From assembly GCF_016806125.1 (NCBI RefSeq), contig NZ_CP047166.1, positions 2,604,001 through 2,668,000 on the forward strand: DNA of 64,000 nucleotides, read 5' to 3'. Positions 28,290 to 38,054 of this stretch are shown one piece after another; position 1 is the stretch's first letter; each line of letters starts with the position of its first letter. This DNA is from Ponticoccus alexandrii. GTDB lineage: Bacteria > Pseudomonadota > Alphaproteobacteria > Rhodobacterales > Rhodobacteraceae. Below the pieces are notes generated by a model. The model saw nothing but the letters and a program-made list of their open reading frames with translations. It did not search any database and was not told where the DNA came from. The position numbers were made by a program, and so were the translations under genes.

Positions 28290-29951
28290 TCACACCTCGA
28301 TCGTCTTGGGGCGGCGGCGTTCGAACCACATCACGATCAGCAGCCGCGTCACGAAGATCGCCGTGAAGACCGAGGTCAGGATGCCCACGCCCAGCGTCAC
28401 GGCAAAGCCGCGCACCGGACCGGCACCCATGACGTAAAGGATCACGGCGGTGATGAAGGTGGTGATATTGGCGTCGACGATGGCCGAGAGCGCCTTTTCG
28501 TAGCCCAGTTCGATGGCGCGGGCCGGGCCGCGCGCGGTCTTCAGTTCCTCGCGGATGCGCTCGAAGACCAGCACGTTGGCGTCCACCGCCATGCCGACGG
28601 TCAGCACGATGCCCGCGATCCCCGGCAGCGTCAGCGTGGCGCCGAAACTGCTGAGGAAGCCGAACATCAAACCGATGTTCAGGATCAGCGCGATATTGGC
28701 GAAGACGCCGAAGAGCCCGTAGCTGAGCACCATGAAGACCAGCACCGCCGCGAAGGCCACCATGGTGGCGATCTTGCCCGCGTCGATGCTGTCCTGTCCC
28801 AGTTCCGGGCCGATGGTGCGCTCTTCGAGGAAGTCGAGCCCGGCCGGCAGCGCGCCCGCGCGGAGCAGCACTGCAAGGTTCGTCGATTCCTCGACGGTGA
28901 AATTGCCGGTGATGATGCCCGACCCGCCCGAGATATGGCTCTGGATCACGGGGGCCGAAATCACCTCGTTGTCGAGCACGATGGCGAAGGGGCTGCCGAT
29001 ATTGGCCGCCGTGTAGTCGCCGAACTTGCGCCCGCCCGATGGGTTGAAGCGGAAGGACACCGCAGGCCGCCCGTTCTGGTCGAAGTCGGGGCGCGCATCG
29101 ACCAGTTCCTCGCCGGTGACGACGGGGGCCTGTTCGAGGATGTAGAAGACGCCTTCTTCGTCCAGCGAGGGCACAACTTCGTTGCCGACGCCGGGATTGT
29201 CATTTGCGCTGCCGGTGCGGCTGATGACCGGCTGGAAGGTCAGCTGCGCGGTGGTGCCGATCAGGTCCTTGAGTTCCTGAGCAGAGCCCAGCCCGGGTAC
29301 CTGGATCAGCACGCGGTCGCCGCCCTGCCGCTGGATCGTGGGTTCGCGCGTGCCGACCTCGTCGATCCGGCGGCGCACGATCTCCAGCGTCTGTTGCAGG
29401 GTGCGTTCGTCGATGGCCTGCCGCTCTGCCTCGGACAGGGTGACGACAAGGTCCGACCCGTCGCCGAAGACCTCGATGTCCCGAGTCCCCTGGCCGGTCA
29501 GCGACACCACCGGAGTGGACAGCCCGCGCACAAGTTCGATGGCGCGCTCCATGCCCCCGGGTTCCGAAATGCGCACGCGCAGCTCGTCGGGCGGCCCGTC
29601 CTGAAGGCGGATGGTGCCGACCGTGGCGCGCTCGTCCCGCAGGACGTCGCGCACCTCGGGCCAAAGCGACTCCATCCGCGCGGCATAGACGTCCGAGACC
29701 TGCACCTCGGCCAGAAGATGCGCGCCGCCCCTCAGGTCGAGCCCGAGGTTGACCAGCCCCGACGGCAGCCACGAAGGCCAGGCCGAAGCCGCCTCGCGGT
29801 TCTCCGAGGTGTCGGCGCCGGCCTCGATGGCCTTCACGGCGTCATTGTGGCCCTCGACACGGCCATAGAACAGGTTGGGCGCGGCAAAGGCGATCCCGAC
29901 CACAAGGGTCGACCAGATCAGCACGCGCTTCCAGGAGTCGATTTGCAGCAT
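28290..29951 (-). CDS. secD: Protein translocase subunit SecD
   Basis: SecD (553 residues) is SecF's partner. Visible are the first span (about residues 8-27), LGLDLRGGAHLL at the P1 head, FNPSGGRKFGDYT, and the transport core with GMAVDANVLVFERIREEL. I chose the ATG at 29951, which starts the first span; the open frame extends further upstream through the yajC region but without coding likeness. A GGGG-rich ribosome site precedes it. yajC lies 58 bases upstream. Confidence 0.97.
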   Translation of the reverse strand: MLQIDSWKRVLIWSTLVVGIAFAAPNLFYGRVEGHNDAVKAIEAGADTSENREAASAWPSWLPSGLVNLGLDLRGGAHLLAEVQVSDVYAARMESLWPEVRDVLRDERATVGTIRLQDGPPDELRVRISEPGGMERAIELVRGLSTPVVSLTGQGTRDIEVFGDGSDLVVTLSEAERQAIDERTLQQTLEIVRRRIDEVGTREPTIQRQGGDRVLIQVPGLGSAQELKDLIGTTAQLTFQPVISRTGSANDNPGVGNEVVPSLDEEGVFYILEQAPVVTGEELVDARPDFDQNGRPAVSFRFNPSGGRKFGDYTAANIGSPFAIVLDNEVISAPVIQSHISGGSGIITGNFTVEESTNLAVLLRAGALPAGLDFLEERTIGPELGQDSIDAGKIATMVAFAAVLVFMVLSYGLFGVFANIALILNIGLMFGFLSSFGATLTLPGIAGIVLTVGMAVDANVLVFERIREELKTARGPARAIELGYEKALSAIVDANITTFITAVILYVMGAGPVRGFAVTLGVGILTSVFTAIFVTRLLIVMWFERRRPKTIEV

Positions 29952-30009
29952 CGAAGGCCCCTTTTCGGGCAGGTCTCGGGCTAGGCTTGGGCAGGTCCGC
30001 GAAAGGGCC

Positions 30010-30297
30010 TCAGCCCTCGGCGGGCTCGGTCTTGGACAGGACCTGCGCGACGGTCGACTTGACCACGCGAAGGCGCACGCCCTCGGCGACCTCGACCTCA
30101 ATCTCGTTGTTGTCCTTGACCTTCGACACCTTGCCGATGATGCCACCCTGCGTCACCACCTGATCGCCCCGGCGCAGCGCCTCGACCATTTTCTGGTGGT
30201 CTTTGATCTTCTTCTGCTGGGGACGGATCAGCAGGAACCACATGATGGCGAAAATCAGGATAAGAGGGACAAACTGGCCGAGTGCGGCGGGATCCAT
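30010..30297 (-). CDS. yajC: Preprotein translocase accessory subunit YajC
   Basis: YajC (95 residues) is a small single-span partner of SecDF. The span covers about residues 8-24, followed by IRPQQKKIKDHQKM and the conserved GDQVVTQGGIIGKV. AAGGAG lies eight bases before the ATG at 30297. It is the first gene of the minus-strand run yajC-secD-secF-tauE-like-Mth938-like, so the promoter should be in 30298-30504. Confidence 0.96.
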   Translation of the reverse strand: MDPAALGQFVPLILIFAIMWFLLIRPQQKKIKDHQKMVEALRRGDQVVTQGGIIGKVSKVKDNNEIEVEVAEGVRLRVVKSTVAQVLSKTEPAEG

Positions 30298-30504
30298 AGG
30301 GGGTGCTCCTTTGTGGGTCTTGGTCTTCTGTCGCCGCGCGGAAGATCCCCGGAGCGAAGTCGCGCGGAACCTATGCGCGCCGCAGGCCGGATGCAAGGCG
30401 CGCGCGGCGTTTTGAGGCAAGGCGGCATTGCCCGGGCGGGCGCGCCCGCCTAAGCTGGACGCCGTGACAGGGCCTGCGCGTGCTGCGGCCCACGCAATCC
30501 GAGG

Positions 30505-31227
30505 ATGTGCCCCCTGCGCAGACCGGCCCCGATTCATGCCCCGCGTTCCGCCGCTGCCTGGGTGACAGCGGGGCCGTCGTCCTGCCTGCGCCGCGCCTGT
30601 GCGGCAGCTCTCGCGGCCCTTGTCCTTGCCAGCCCCGCACAGGCAGAGGACGCAGTGGGGCGCCTGAACCTCGCAGGACACCGCCACCGCGAGATGTGCA
30701 CGGGGACGCTGGTGGCCCCCGACCTCGTGCTGACCGCCGCGCATTGCGTCACGGTACCCGCAGACGGGCTGCCCAAACGGCAGGCCGACATGATCTTCGT
30801 CGCGGGCTGGGACGGCGGCACCCATGCCGGGGCTTCCGGCATCGCCCGCATCCTCGTCCATCCCGAAGCCTATGCCTCAGGGCGGTTCGACCTGTCCCAC
30901 GACCTTGCGCTGGTACAGTTGCGCGAACCTCTGACCCCGCCCCCGCTGCCCGTCGCCATCGCGGATCCCACGGGACCGCTGACGTTGATGGGCTACCGGC
31001 GGAGGCAGCCGCACCGCCTGACCGTGGCCGCCGACTGCCACGGCGCCGGGCGCGCGGTCTGGATGATCGACTGCCGGGTCGAGCAAGGCCAGTCCGGCGG
31101 CCCGGTGCTGGCCGGAGAAGGCACCGCACGCCGGGTCGTCGGGGTGATCTCTGCCCTGCGGGACAACGCGGCGCTGGTCGTGCCCGTGGATGACTGGGTG
31201 ATCGCGCAGCTGGCAAAAGGCCGCTAG
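30505..31227 (+). CDS. Secreted trypsin-like serine protease
   Basis: This 240-residue protein has a signal peptide (ending PAQA, about residue 47) and the S1 catalytic triad: His80 in LTAAHC, Asp133 in SHDLALVQL and Ser197 in GQSGGPV. Cys65-Cys81 and Cys178-Cys190 could form disulfides. It would act in the periplasm or outside the cell, with unknown substrates. The start is uncertain: the ATG at 30505 gives a long N-region, and a GTG at 30562 is an alternative. It is divergent from yajC. Confidence 0.85.
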   Translation: MCPLRRPAPIHAPRSAAAWVTAGPSSCLRRACAAALAALVLASPAQAEDAVGRLNLAGHRHREMCTGTLVAPDLVLTAAHCVTVPADGLPKRQADMIFVAGWDGGTHAGASGIARILVHPEAYASGRFDLSHDLALVQLREPLTPPPLPVAIADPTGPLTLMGYRRRQPHRLTVAADCHGAGRAVWMIDCRVEQGQSGGPVLAGEGTARRVVGVISALRDNAALVVPVDDWVIAQLAKGR

Positions 31228-31516
31228 CCGGGACGGCGCCCGCGCGGCGGTCAGCGGCGCAGGGGCTGCGGCATCGGCCCGGGGGACGCCGCCGCGCGGC
31301 CCTGCCCCTTGCCGCCGGGCACAGCCCTGTCCGGGGAAGCGGATCGGCTGCCCCCGCCTTCGCCGCGATCATCGCCACCTTCGCCGGGGCGGTGCGGACG
31401 GCGCCCGCCGACACATGGCTGTCGGAACAGCTGGACCGCATGACCCGAGGCCCTACCCTCCGTTGATCGGATAGGGCATAAGTCCCGCGACTCGCGCCAG
31501 ACTTTCGGAGGATACG

Positions 31517-32806
31517 ATGCACGACATCCGCGCAATCCGCGACAATCCCGCGGCCTTTGATGCCGCCCTCTCGCGCCGGGGCACCGCGCCGATGTCCTCC
31601 GAGGTGCTGGCCCTAGACGAGGCCCGCCGCGCCGCCATCCACGCCGCCGAGACCGCGCAGGCCGACCAGAAACGCGCCGCCAAGGACGTGGGCGCCGCCA
31701 AGGCCAGCGGCGACGAGGCCGAATTCGAACGCCTGCGCGCGCTGGTCGGCGAGAAGAAGGCAGAGGTCGGTGCCATGCAGGACCGCGCCAAGGAGCTCGA
31801 CACCCAGCTCACCGACCTGCTGATGGGCGTGCCGAACCTGCCCTTCGACGATGTGCCCGACGGCGCCGACGAAGCCGACAACGTCGAGGCCAAGCGTTGG
31901 GGCGAGCCGCGCGCCTTCGACTTCACGCCGAAAGAGCATTACGAGATCGCGGGCGTCATGCCCGGTATGGATTTCGAGACCGCCGCCAAGCTCTCGGGCG
32001 CGCGCTTCATGGTGCTGCATCACGGTGTCGCCCGCATCCACCGGGCGCTGGCGCAGTTCATGCTGGACACCCACGTCGACACCAACGGCCTGACCGAGAC
32101 ATGGACGCCGGTGCTGGTGCGCCCCGAGATGATGTACGGCACCGGCCAGTTGCCCAAGTTCGGCGAGGACAGCTACGAGACCACCAATGGCTGGTGGCTG
32201 GTGCCCACCGCAGAGGTGACGCTGACCAATATCGTCAACGGCGAGACGGTGGAGGCCGACAGCCTGCCCCGCCGCTACGTCGCACACACGCAGTGCTTCC
32301 GCTCTGAGGCGGGCAGCGCGGGCCGCGACACCGCCGGAATGCTGCGCCAGCACCAGTTCGAGAAGGTCGAGATGGTCTCCATCACCCGGCCAGAGGACAG
32401 CCGCGCGGAACACGACCGCATGACCGCCTGCGCCGAGGGCATCCTCGAGGCGCTCGGATTGCCCTATCGCACCGTGGTGCTCTGCACCGGCGACATGGGC
32501 TTCGGCGCGCGCCGGACCCATGACATCGAGGTCTGGCTGCCCGGTCAGAACGCCTACCGCGAGATCTCCTCGGTCTCGGTCTGCGGCGACTTTCAGGCGC
32601 GGCGCATGAACGCCCGCTACAAGGAAGCCGGCGGCAAGCCCGACTTCGTCCACACGCTGAACGGCTCGGGCCTCGCCGTGGGCCGCTGCCTGATCGCGGT
32701 GCTGGAAAACGGCCAGCAGGCGGATGGCTCGGTCGACCTGCCCGGGGCGCTGCACCCCTACCTCGGCGGCAAGACCCGCCTGAGTGCCGAAGGGACGCTG
32801 GCATGA
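31517..32806 (+). CDS. serS: Seryl-tRNA synthetase
   Basis: SerS (429 residues) charges tRNA-Ser and tRNA-Sec with serine. The N-terminal coiled-coil arm (about residues 25-105, Ala/Glu/Lys-rich) grips the long variable arm of the tRNA. The class II catalytic core has motif 2 [14 protein letters not shown] and motif 3 [14 protein letters not shown] precedes the ATG at 31517. The stop overlaps the next gene's ATG by four bases. Confidence 0.98.
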   Translation: MHDIRAIRDNPAAFDAALSRRGTAPMSSEVLALDEARRAAIHAAETAQADQKRAAKDVGAAKASGDEAEFERLRALVGEKKAEVGAMQDRAKELDTQLTDLLMGVPNLPFDDVPDGADEADNVEAKRWGEPRAFDFTPKEHYEIAGVMPGMDFETAAKLSGARFMVLHHGVARIHRALAQFMLDTHVDTNGLTETWTPVLVRPEMMYGTGQLPKFGEDSYETTNGWWLVPTAEVTLTNIVNGETVEADSLPRRYVAHTQCFRSEAGSAGRDTAGMLRQHQFEKVEMVSITRPEDSRAEHDRMTACAEGILEALGLPYRTVVLCTGDMGFGARRTHDIEVWLPGQNAYREISSVSVCGDFQARRMNARYKEAGGKPDFVHTLNGSGLAVGRCLIAVLENGQQADGSVDLPGALHPYLGGKTRLSAEGTLA

Positions 32807-33516
32807 GCGGAACGCGCGCGCGCCTCTGGGCGTTCGGCTGCCTTCTCGCGGCGCTGGCCTTCGCGGCCTCGCCGCTTCTGACCCCGGGTTTCGGCGGTTT
32901 CGAGCCGGGCCAGTTCCCGATGCAGATCGAGGAACCGCCGGTCCAGCCCGCAGGCTATGCCTTCGCCATCTGGGGCCTGATCTACGCGTGGCTGATCGCC
33001 AGCACCCTCTTCGGCCTGCTGCGCCGCGCGGATGACACGGACTGGACGCCCATGCGCCCGGCACTCTTCGCGACACTGGCGCTGGGGGCGACCTGGCTGC
33101 CGGTGGCGGTGATGACGCCGCTGGGGGCGACGCTGCTGATCTGGCTGATGCTGGCGGGCGCCTTCCTGGCGCTGTTCCGCGTGGGCGACACCGACCGCTG
33201 GCTGCAACAGGCGCCAGTCGCGGTGCTGGCGGGCTGGCTGACGGCGGCCGCCTGCGTGGCCCTCGGCGTGGTGCTGGGCGGCTACGGCTGGCTGCCTCCC
33301 ACCCCGGCGGCGCTTCTGTCACTTCTGGTGGCCGTGGCCATCGCCATCACCGTGCAATATCGCCTTCACCGCGCGCCGGAATACGGCATCACCGTGATCT
33401 GGGCGCTGGTCGGCGTGATCGTCGCGAACATGCAGCCCTTCAATGCCGCCGTGGCCGGTCTCTCGCTGCTCGGCATCTTGGCAATCCTCAGCCTGCGCGC
33501 CACCGACACGGAATAG
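32803..33516 (+). CDS. TspO/MBR-like polytopic membrane protein
   Basis: The 237-residue protein has about seven hydrophobic spans and the phrase [13 protein letters not shown], characteristic of a group distantly related to tryptophan-rich sensory proteins (TspO/MBR). TspO proteins bind tetrapyrroles, but this group is longer and its ligand is unknown. It is coupled to serS by an ATGA overlap (32803-32806), an arrangement that gives shared expression rather than a shared function. Confidence 0.7.
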   Translation: MSGTRARLWAFGCLLAALAFAASPLLTPGFGGFEPGQFPMQIEEPPVQPAGYAFAIWGLIYAWLIASTLFGLLRRADDTDWTPMRPALFATLALGATWLPVAVMTPLGATLLIWLMLAGAFLALFRVGDTDRWLQQAPVAVLAGWLTAAACVALGVVLGGYGWLPPTPAALLSLLVAVAIAITVQYRLHRAPEYGITVIWALVGVIVANMQPFNAAVAGLSLLGILAILSLRATDTE

Positions 33517-33579
33517 TCTGGACCGCAGGCGCGGACCCCGGCTACCCTCGCGGCCATTGACCGACAGAGGATTAGCCCC

Positions 33580-33915
33580 ATGCGCCCGCTTCTCGCCACC
33601 GCCTTCCTGCTCGCCGCCACACCCGCTTTCGCCCAAACGCCAGACCTTTTCGGCGATTACACGGTCGAAGGCCGCAACGCCGACGGCTCCGCCTACAGCG
33701 GCGACCTGACCCTCACCGAAGGCGGCACCGATATCTACGGCGACTGGACCATCGGCAGTGACAGCTTTCGCGGCGTCGGCCGCCTCGAGGGCCGCGTCCT
33801 GACCCTGCAATGGGAAGACAACGCCCCGCCCGTGGTCTACGTCCTCATGCCAGACGGCACCCTGCACGGCACATGGGGCGACGGCTACGCCCTCGAACGG
33901 GCCGCGCCGAAATAA
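33580..33915 (+). CDS. Small secreted beta-rich hypothetical protein
   Basis: The 111-residue product has a signal peptide (residues 1-18, ending AFA) and a mature part rich in Gly, Asp and aromatic residues with alternating hydrophobic positions, such as LTLTEGGTDIYGDWTIG, suggesting a small beta barrel or sandwich. I do not recognise the family. GAGG lies upstream of the ATG. It converges with der, and a dispersed repeat copy begins 25 bases after its stop. Confidence 0.7.
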   Translation: MRPLLATAFLLAATPAFAQTPDLFGDYTVEGRNADGSAYSGDLTLTEGGTDIYGDWTIGSDSFRGVGRLEGRVLTLQWEDNAPPVVYVLMPDGTLHGTWGDGYALERAAPK

Positions 33916-33939
33916 CCCCGCGCCCCCGATAACCCCTCC

Positions 33940-34025
33940 GCTTCTTTGGTCATGAAAATACCTCGGGGCGCGCGCGCAGCGCGCGGGGCAGAGCCCCACA
34001 AGGGGGTTTGGGGGGCAAAGCCCCC
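33940..34025 (+). repeat. Dispersed repeat copy with hairpin tail in convergent gap
   Basis: The core gcttctttggtcatgaaaat followed by acctcgggg (33940-33967) leads into GC-rich hairpins, ending with gggggcaaagccccc at 34011-34025. It lies between the secreted protein gene and der, which converge, as does the pair at 8881-9012. Confidence 0.82.
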
Positions 34026-34090
34026 AAGAGTGAGAGCGCGCCGAAGGCGCACCGCACTTTTCCCTCTGCGCTCTGGCTTCTCCGGACCGC

Positions 34091-35560
34091 TCAGCCCTTC
34101 TTCTTCGGCAGCTTGCCCAGGTGCTTCTTCAGCGCGCCCGCGTTCTTCTCGCGCCGCCCCTTGTAGGGGTTTCGGTCGCCCTGCCCGCGCATGGTCAGGC
34201 GGATCGGCGTGCCCGGCATGTCGAAATCCTCGCGCAGCCCGTTCACCAGGAAACGCGAGTAGCTCTCGGGCAGCTTGTCGGGATGCGAACACATCACCAC
34301 GAAGCCCGGCGGCCGCGTCTTGGCCTGGGTCATGTAGCGCAGCTTGATGCGGCGGCCCTGCGGCGCGGGGGGCGGATGCCTCTGTACCATGCTGTCCAGC
34401 CAGCGGTTCAGCTGCCCGGTGGACACGCGCCGGTTCCAGACCGTGTAGGCCTGCATCACCGCCGCCTGAAGCCGGTCGAGCCCCTTGCCCGTCCGCGCCG
34501 AGACCGTCACCAGCGGCGCCCCGCGCAACTGCGGCAAGAGCCGCTCGAAGGCCTCGCGCAGCTCGCGCAGCTTGTCCTGCTTGTGGTCCTCGGCGTCCCA
34601 TTTGTTCACCGCCACGACCACCGCGCGGCCCTCGCGCTCGGCCAGGTCTGCGATCTTCAGATCCTGCACCTCGAAGGGAATGGCCGCGTCCAGCAGAACC
34701 ACCACCACCTCGGCGAATTTCACCGCGCGGATGCCATCCGAAACCGACAGCTTCTCCAGCTTCTCCTGCACCTTGGCCCGGCGGCGCATCCCCGCGGTGT
34801 CGAAGATGCGCATCGGCACCCCGCCCCAGTCCATCCGAACCGAAATCGCATCCCGCGTGATCCCGGCCTCCGGCCCGGTCAGCAGCCGCTCTTCGCCAAG
34901 GATCTTGTTCACAAGGGTCGATTTGCCCGCATTCGGGCGACCGACGACCGCCACCTGCAGGGGCTTTGTCGACGTCGGCATCGGGACAGAATCATCGTCC
35001 TCATCAATCTCCTCAGGCACGGCCACGTTCGTTTCCGGCGCCTCTTCGGCGGCCCGCGCCTCGAAGCCGTCCGACAGCGGCAGCAGCACCTGGTACAGCT
35101 CGTCCAGCCCCTGCCCGTGTTCCGCCGACAGCCGGATCGGCTCTCCCAGGCCCAGCGAATAGGCCTCGATCACGCCGCCGTCCGCCGCCGAGCCTTCGGC
35201 CTTGTTGGCAGCAAGGATGACGTGACCGGCCCGGCGGCGCAGGATCTCGGCAAAGACCTCGTCGTCTGGCAGGATGCCCGCGCGGGCGTCTATCAGGAAC
35301 AGGCAGATGTCCGCCTCTTCGACGGCGCGCTCGGTCAGGCGGCGCATCCGGGCGGGAAGCGAGTCGTCGGTCTCGTTCTCCAGACCGGCGGTGTCGATGA
35401 CGGTGAAACGCAGGTCGGACAGCCGGGCCTCGCCCTCGCGCAGGTCGCGGGTGACACCGGGCTGGTCGTCGACCAGCGCAAGGCGCTTGCCCACGAGGCG
35501 GTTGAAGAGCGTCGACTTGCCCACATTGGGGCGGCCGACGATGGCGAGAGAGAAGGACAT
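34091..35560 (-). CDS. der: Ribosome biogenesis GTPase Der (EngA)
   Basis: Der (489 residues) carries two GTPase domains in tandem and a C-terminal KH-like domain and is needed for 50S assembly. The first P-loop is GRPNVGKST at the N-terminus and the second GRPNAGKST near residue 210; the C-terminal part [16 protein letters not shown] is typical. An acidic linker (EIDEDDD) joins the GTPase domains. The ATG at 35560 with GGAG upstream is chosen over an in-frame codon at 35629. The order YfgM-like, bamB, der is the widespread arrangement. Confidence 0.97.
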   Translation of the reverse strand: MSFSLAIVGRPNVGKSTLFNRLVGKRLALVDDQPGVTRDLREGEARLSDLRFTVIDTAGLENETDDSLPARMRRLTERAVEEADICLFLIDARAGILPDDEVFAEILRRRAGHVILAANKAEGSAADGGVIEAYSLGLGEPIRLSAEHGQGLDELYQVLLPLSDGFEARAAEEAPETNVAVPEEIDEDDDSVPMPTSTKPLQVAVVGRPNAGKSTLVNKILGEERLLTGPEAGITRDAISVRMDWGGVPMRIFDTAGMRRRAKVQEKLEKLSVSDGIRAVKFAEVVVVLLDAAIPFEVQDLKIADLAEREGRAVVVAVNKWDAEDHKQDKLRELREAFERLLPQLRGAPLVTVSARTGKGLDRLQAAVMQAYTVWNRRVSTGQLNRWLDSMVQRHPPPAPQGRRIKLRYMTQAKTRPPGFVVMCSHPDKLPESYSRFLVNGLREDFDMPGTPIRLTMRGQGDRNPYKGRREKNAGALKKHLGKLPKKKG

Positions 35561-35648
35561 GCGGCGCTCCGGCGGATCAGACCCGCCGCTTAGCGCATTT
35601 CCACGCACGAGGGAACCACCCGCGCGCACCAGCCGCCCCGGGGCGGCA

Positions 35649-35694
35649 AAAGGCCCTTCGAAGGGCCTTTCAAAAGCGCCTTCGAAGGCGCTTT
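35649..35694. terminator. Two perfect 22-nt palindromes directly after bamB
   Basis: aaaggcccttc/gaagggccttt (35649-35670) and aaagcgccttc/gaaggcgcttt (35673-35694) lie two bases apart and three bases from the bamB stop. Each is a complete palindrome ending in aaa/ttt, so it can terminate in either direction. Confidence 0.85.
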
Positions 35695-35697
35695 ACA

Positions 35698-37032
35698 TCA
35701 CCGATATGCGTGCAGAACACCCTTGCCGGAGACGACGTAAAGTGTGCCCCCCGCGACCACGGGCCGCGTCGTCGCGCCGCCGTCGATGGGCACGCTGCCC
35801 ACCAAGGCGCCACTTTCCGGCGCGAAGGCCCGCAGGTAGCCGTCGGACCCCGCCACGATCAGCCGGTTGCCCGCCAGGATCGGGCCGAGGTTGGCATAGG
35901 CCTCGCTGCGGCGCTTATTGGGGTTGCGCTTGGTCTTGTAGCCCGGCAGGTCGACCGCCCAGACCTGCTCTCCGGTCGCCGCGTCCAGCCGGATCAACTG
36001 GTTGCGGTCCGAGACGAAGAAGACGGAATCGCCCGCCGGCCAGAGCGGCCCCAGCGCGCCCTCGCGCGCCGTCCACTTGCGTTCACCATTGTATAGCCCC
36101 AGCGCCACGACGCGACCGGCGTGGTTGCCCGCAAAGACCGTCTCGCCCGAGATCAGAGGGTCGCCGGTGATGTCGTTCACGGTGGAGATGGCAAAGCCGT
36201 TGCGGCGCCCGAGAATGTCGGCGTTCCAGACCCTCAGCCCGCCCTGCCGCAACGCGCCCTGCAGGGTTCCGCTGCCGAAGGAGAAGATCACATGTGTGTC
36301 GCCGATCGCCGGGGCGGGCGCCCCCGCGACGTTGTTGATGTTCTCGGCCCCGTCGATCTGCCAGCGCACGCGCCCGGTATCGGCCTCCAGCGCCCAGCCG
36401 GTCTGATCGCCCGAGGTCACGTAGACCACGCCATCGCGGTAGGACGGCGCGCCGGTGGCGGTGTTGCCCAGATCCTGTTTCCAGATCTCGCGCCCCGTCG
36501 CCGGGTCCAGCGCCACCAGCATGCCGAAGCCCGAAGAGACGTAGAGCGCCCGGTCGCTGACCGCCAGACCGCCGCCCTGCGCCTGAATCGCCTTGTCGCG
36601 CAGCGGCGTCAGATCATGTTCCCACAGCGTGCCGCCACCGGTCGAGGTGGCCCGCACGACATGAGCGGAATCCATCGTGAAGACGCGGCCACCGCCGACT
36701 ACCGGATCGACATTCAGGCGGTTGCGCCGCGTGTCGCCGCGCCCGATCGAGATGGCAAAGACCGGCTGGAAGCGCCCCGAAAAGGCCGCATTGGCCGCCC
36801 GCGCGTGCGGCGAGACACCGCTTTGCGCCCAGGAGGCGCTGGCGTTCTGGCCCGGAAGCGCGATGGCCCGGGCGACATTCGGCCCGGGGGTGTCGATATC
36901 GCCGCCGCCACGGGTCTGAAGCACGTCGCGCACATTCAGGCGCTCGCCGCCCAGAACCGTGTCGCGTTCGGTGCAGCCCGCCAGCGCCAGTGCGCCGAGC
37001 GCTGTCAGGATCATCGCCTTGTGCAAAGCCAT
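35698..37032 (-). CDS. bamB: Outer membrane assembly lipoprotein BamB
   Basis: BamB (444 residues) is the beta-propeller lipoprotein of the BAM complex that inserts outer membrane proteins. A lipobox LAGC puts the lipidated cysteine at residue 20. The PQQ-like propeller repeats are visible as G-x-W/Y-D/E-x-x-T/G patterns such as LVALDPATGREIWKQDL and IRLDAATGEQVWAVDL. A GAGG site precedes the ATG. It lies 42 bases after the YfgM-like gene and is followed by two tandem palindromes. Confidence 0.93.
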   Translation of the reverse strand: MALHKAMILTALGALALAGCTERDTVLGGERLNVRDVLQTRGGGDIDTPGPNVARAIALPGQNASASWAQSGVSPHARAANAAFSGRFQPVFAISIGRGDTRRNRLNVDPVVGGGRVFTMDSAHVVRATSTGGGTLWEHDLTPLRDKAIQAQGGGLAVSDRALYVSSGFGMLVALDPATGREIWKQDLGNTATGAPSYRDGVVYVTSGDQTGWALEADTGRVRWQIDGAENINNVAGAPAPAIGDTHVIFSFGSGTLQGALRQGGLRVWNADILGRRNGFAISTVNDITGDPLISGETVFAGNHAGRVVALGLYNGERKWTAREGALGPLWPAGDSVFFVSDRNQLIRLDAATGEQVWAVDLPGYKTKRNPNKRRSEAYANLGPILAGNRLIVAGSDGYLRAFAPESGALVGSVPIDGGATTRPVVAGGTLYVVSGKGVLHAYR

Positions 37033-37074
37033 CGTGTTCTGCCCTCTTGCCTCTCGTTCCCGGTTGCGCTGCGA

Positions 37075-37731
37075 TCAGCTTTCGGGAACCGTGCCACCCA
37101 GCGCCACAATCAACTGAGACGCCCTGCGGCGCAAGCCCGCCGTGACTTCTGCATCCTCGATGATGCGTGCCAGGCGCGCCTGCGCGGCCTCTGTATCGCC
37201 CGCCTCGATCTCGATCAGGGCCAGCTGTTCCTCGGCCAGCAGGCGCAGCGGCTGCCCCGCGACGGCCAGCGCCTCGAACCCGCTGCGACGGTCTTCCAGC
37301 GAAACGACCTCGGCCCCGCGGGTCAGGGCCTTGTAGCGGGCGATCTGGCGGTAGATCGACGGCACCTCGGTGTTGTCGGCCACGGCCTGCAGGCGTGCCA
37401 CGGCCTCGGCATCGTTGTCGGCGCTGCCCTCTTCGGCGGCGATCAGCATCTGCAGGATGGCCGCGGCCCCGGTCGCACCGCCTTCGACGTCTTCCAGCGC
37501 CGCGATGCGCGCGGCCTCGTCACCTTCGTCCAGCGCCGCGAGAATGCCGTCGCCGAAGCTCTGCGCCGCCGACTCTTCCGAGGCGATGCGGAATTCGCGC
37601 CAGGCGGTTCCGCCAACGATCAGCAGCACCAGCGCCACCGCGATCCAGCCGTATTTGCGCATTGCCGCGAAGAGCTTGTCGCGTTTGACCTCTTCGGTGA
37701 CCTCGTCGATGAAACTGTCGGTGTCGCTCAC
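37075..37731 (-). CDS. YfgM-like single-span tetratricopeptide protein
   Basis: The 218-residue protein has one N-terminal span (about residues 28-42) and a periplasmic helical-repeat domain, the pattern of YfgM, an ancillary SecYEG/periplasmic chaperone partner encoded beside bamB in many bacteria. The start is a GTG at 37731 with GGGAGG eight bases upstream; codons further upstream in frame are not coding-like. It heads the YfgM-bamB(-der) run. Confidence 0.87.
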   Translation of the reverse strand: MSDTDSFIDEVTEEVKRDKLFAAMRKYGWIAVALVLLIVGGTAWREFRIASEESAAQSFGDGILAALDEGDEAARIAALEDVEGGATGAAAILQMLIAAEEGSADNDAEAVARLQAVADNTEVPSIYRQIARYKALTRGAEVVSLEDRRSGFEALAVAGQPLRLLAEEQLALIEIEAGDTEAAQARLARIIEDAEVTAGLRRRASQLIVALGGTVPES

Positions 37732-38054
37732 CCTTTGGCCTCCCTCTGGCGCGGTTTGCCCCCTCTTACACAGGCGGGCGGCGGGTGCCAAGCGGTCATC
37801 TCCGGCGCCCCGGTCCACGGCGGAATCGCTCGCAAAAGGTGTCGAAACGACGCCCGGGCGCCGCATATGCGCGGCACTGGTGCCGGAAATTGTCAGTTTA
37901 TCAGCGGCGCGACAACCGGCGCGCTTGCGCGGTGATGCAAAGCCCCCTAAAAACTGAACCATTCGGTTCAGAGGGGAACGCGGTGGGGGCCGCGCCCGAT
38001 GATCCGCCATTAACGCCCCGGCGTAAGACCTTTTGAAATACGGATGAGACCCGA

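Noticed and set aside
30298-30861. N-terminal extension of yajC through the protease gene
   Set aside because: YajC is complete from 30297 with a strong AAGGAG; the extension is antisense to a protease with a full catalytic triad.
31228-31516. Possible gene remnant between the protease and serS genes
   Set aside because: No frame shows conserved motifs or a ribosome binding site; it is GC-rich filler with the serS leader at its end.
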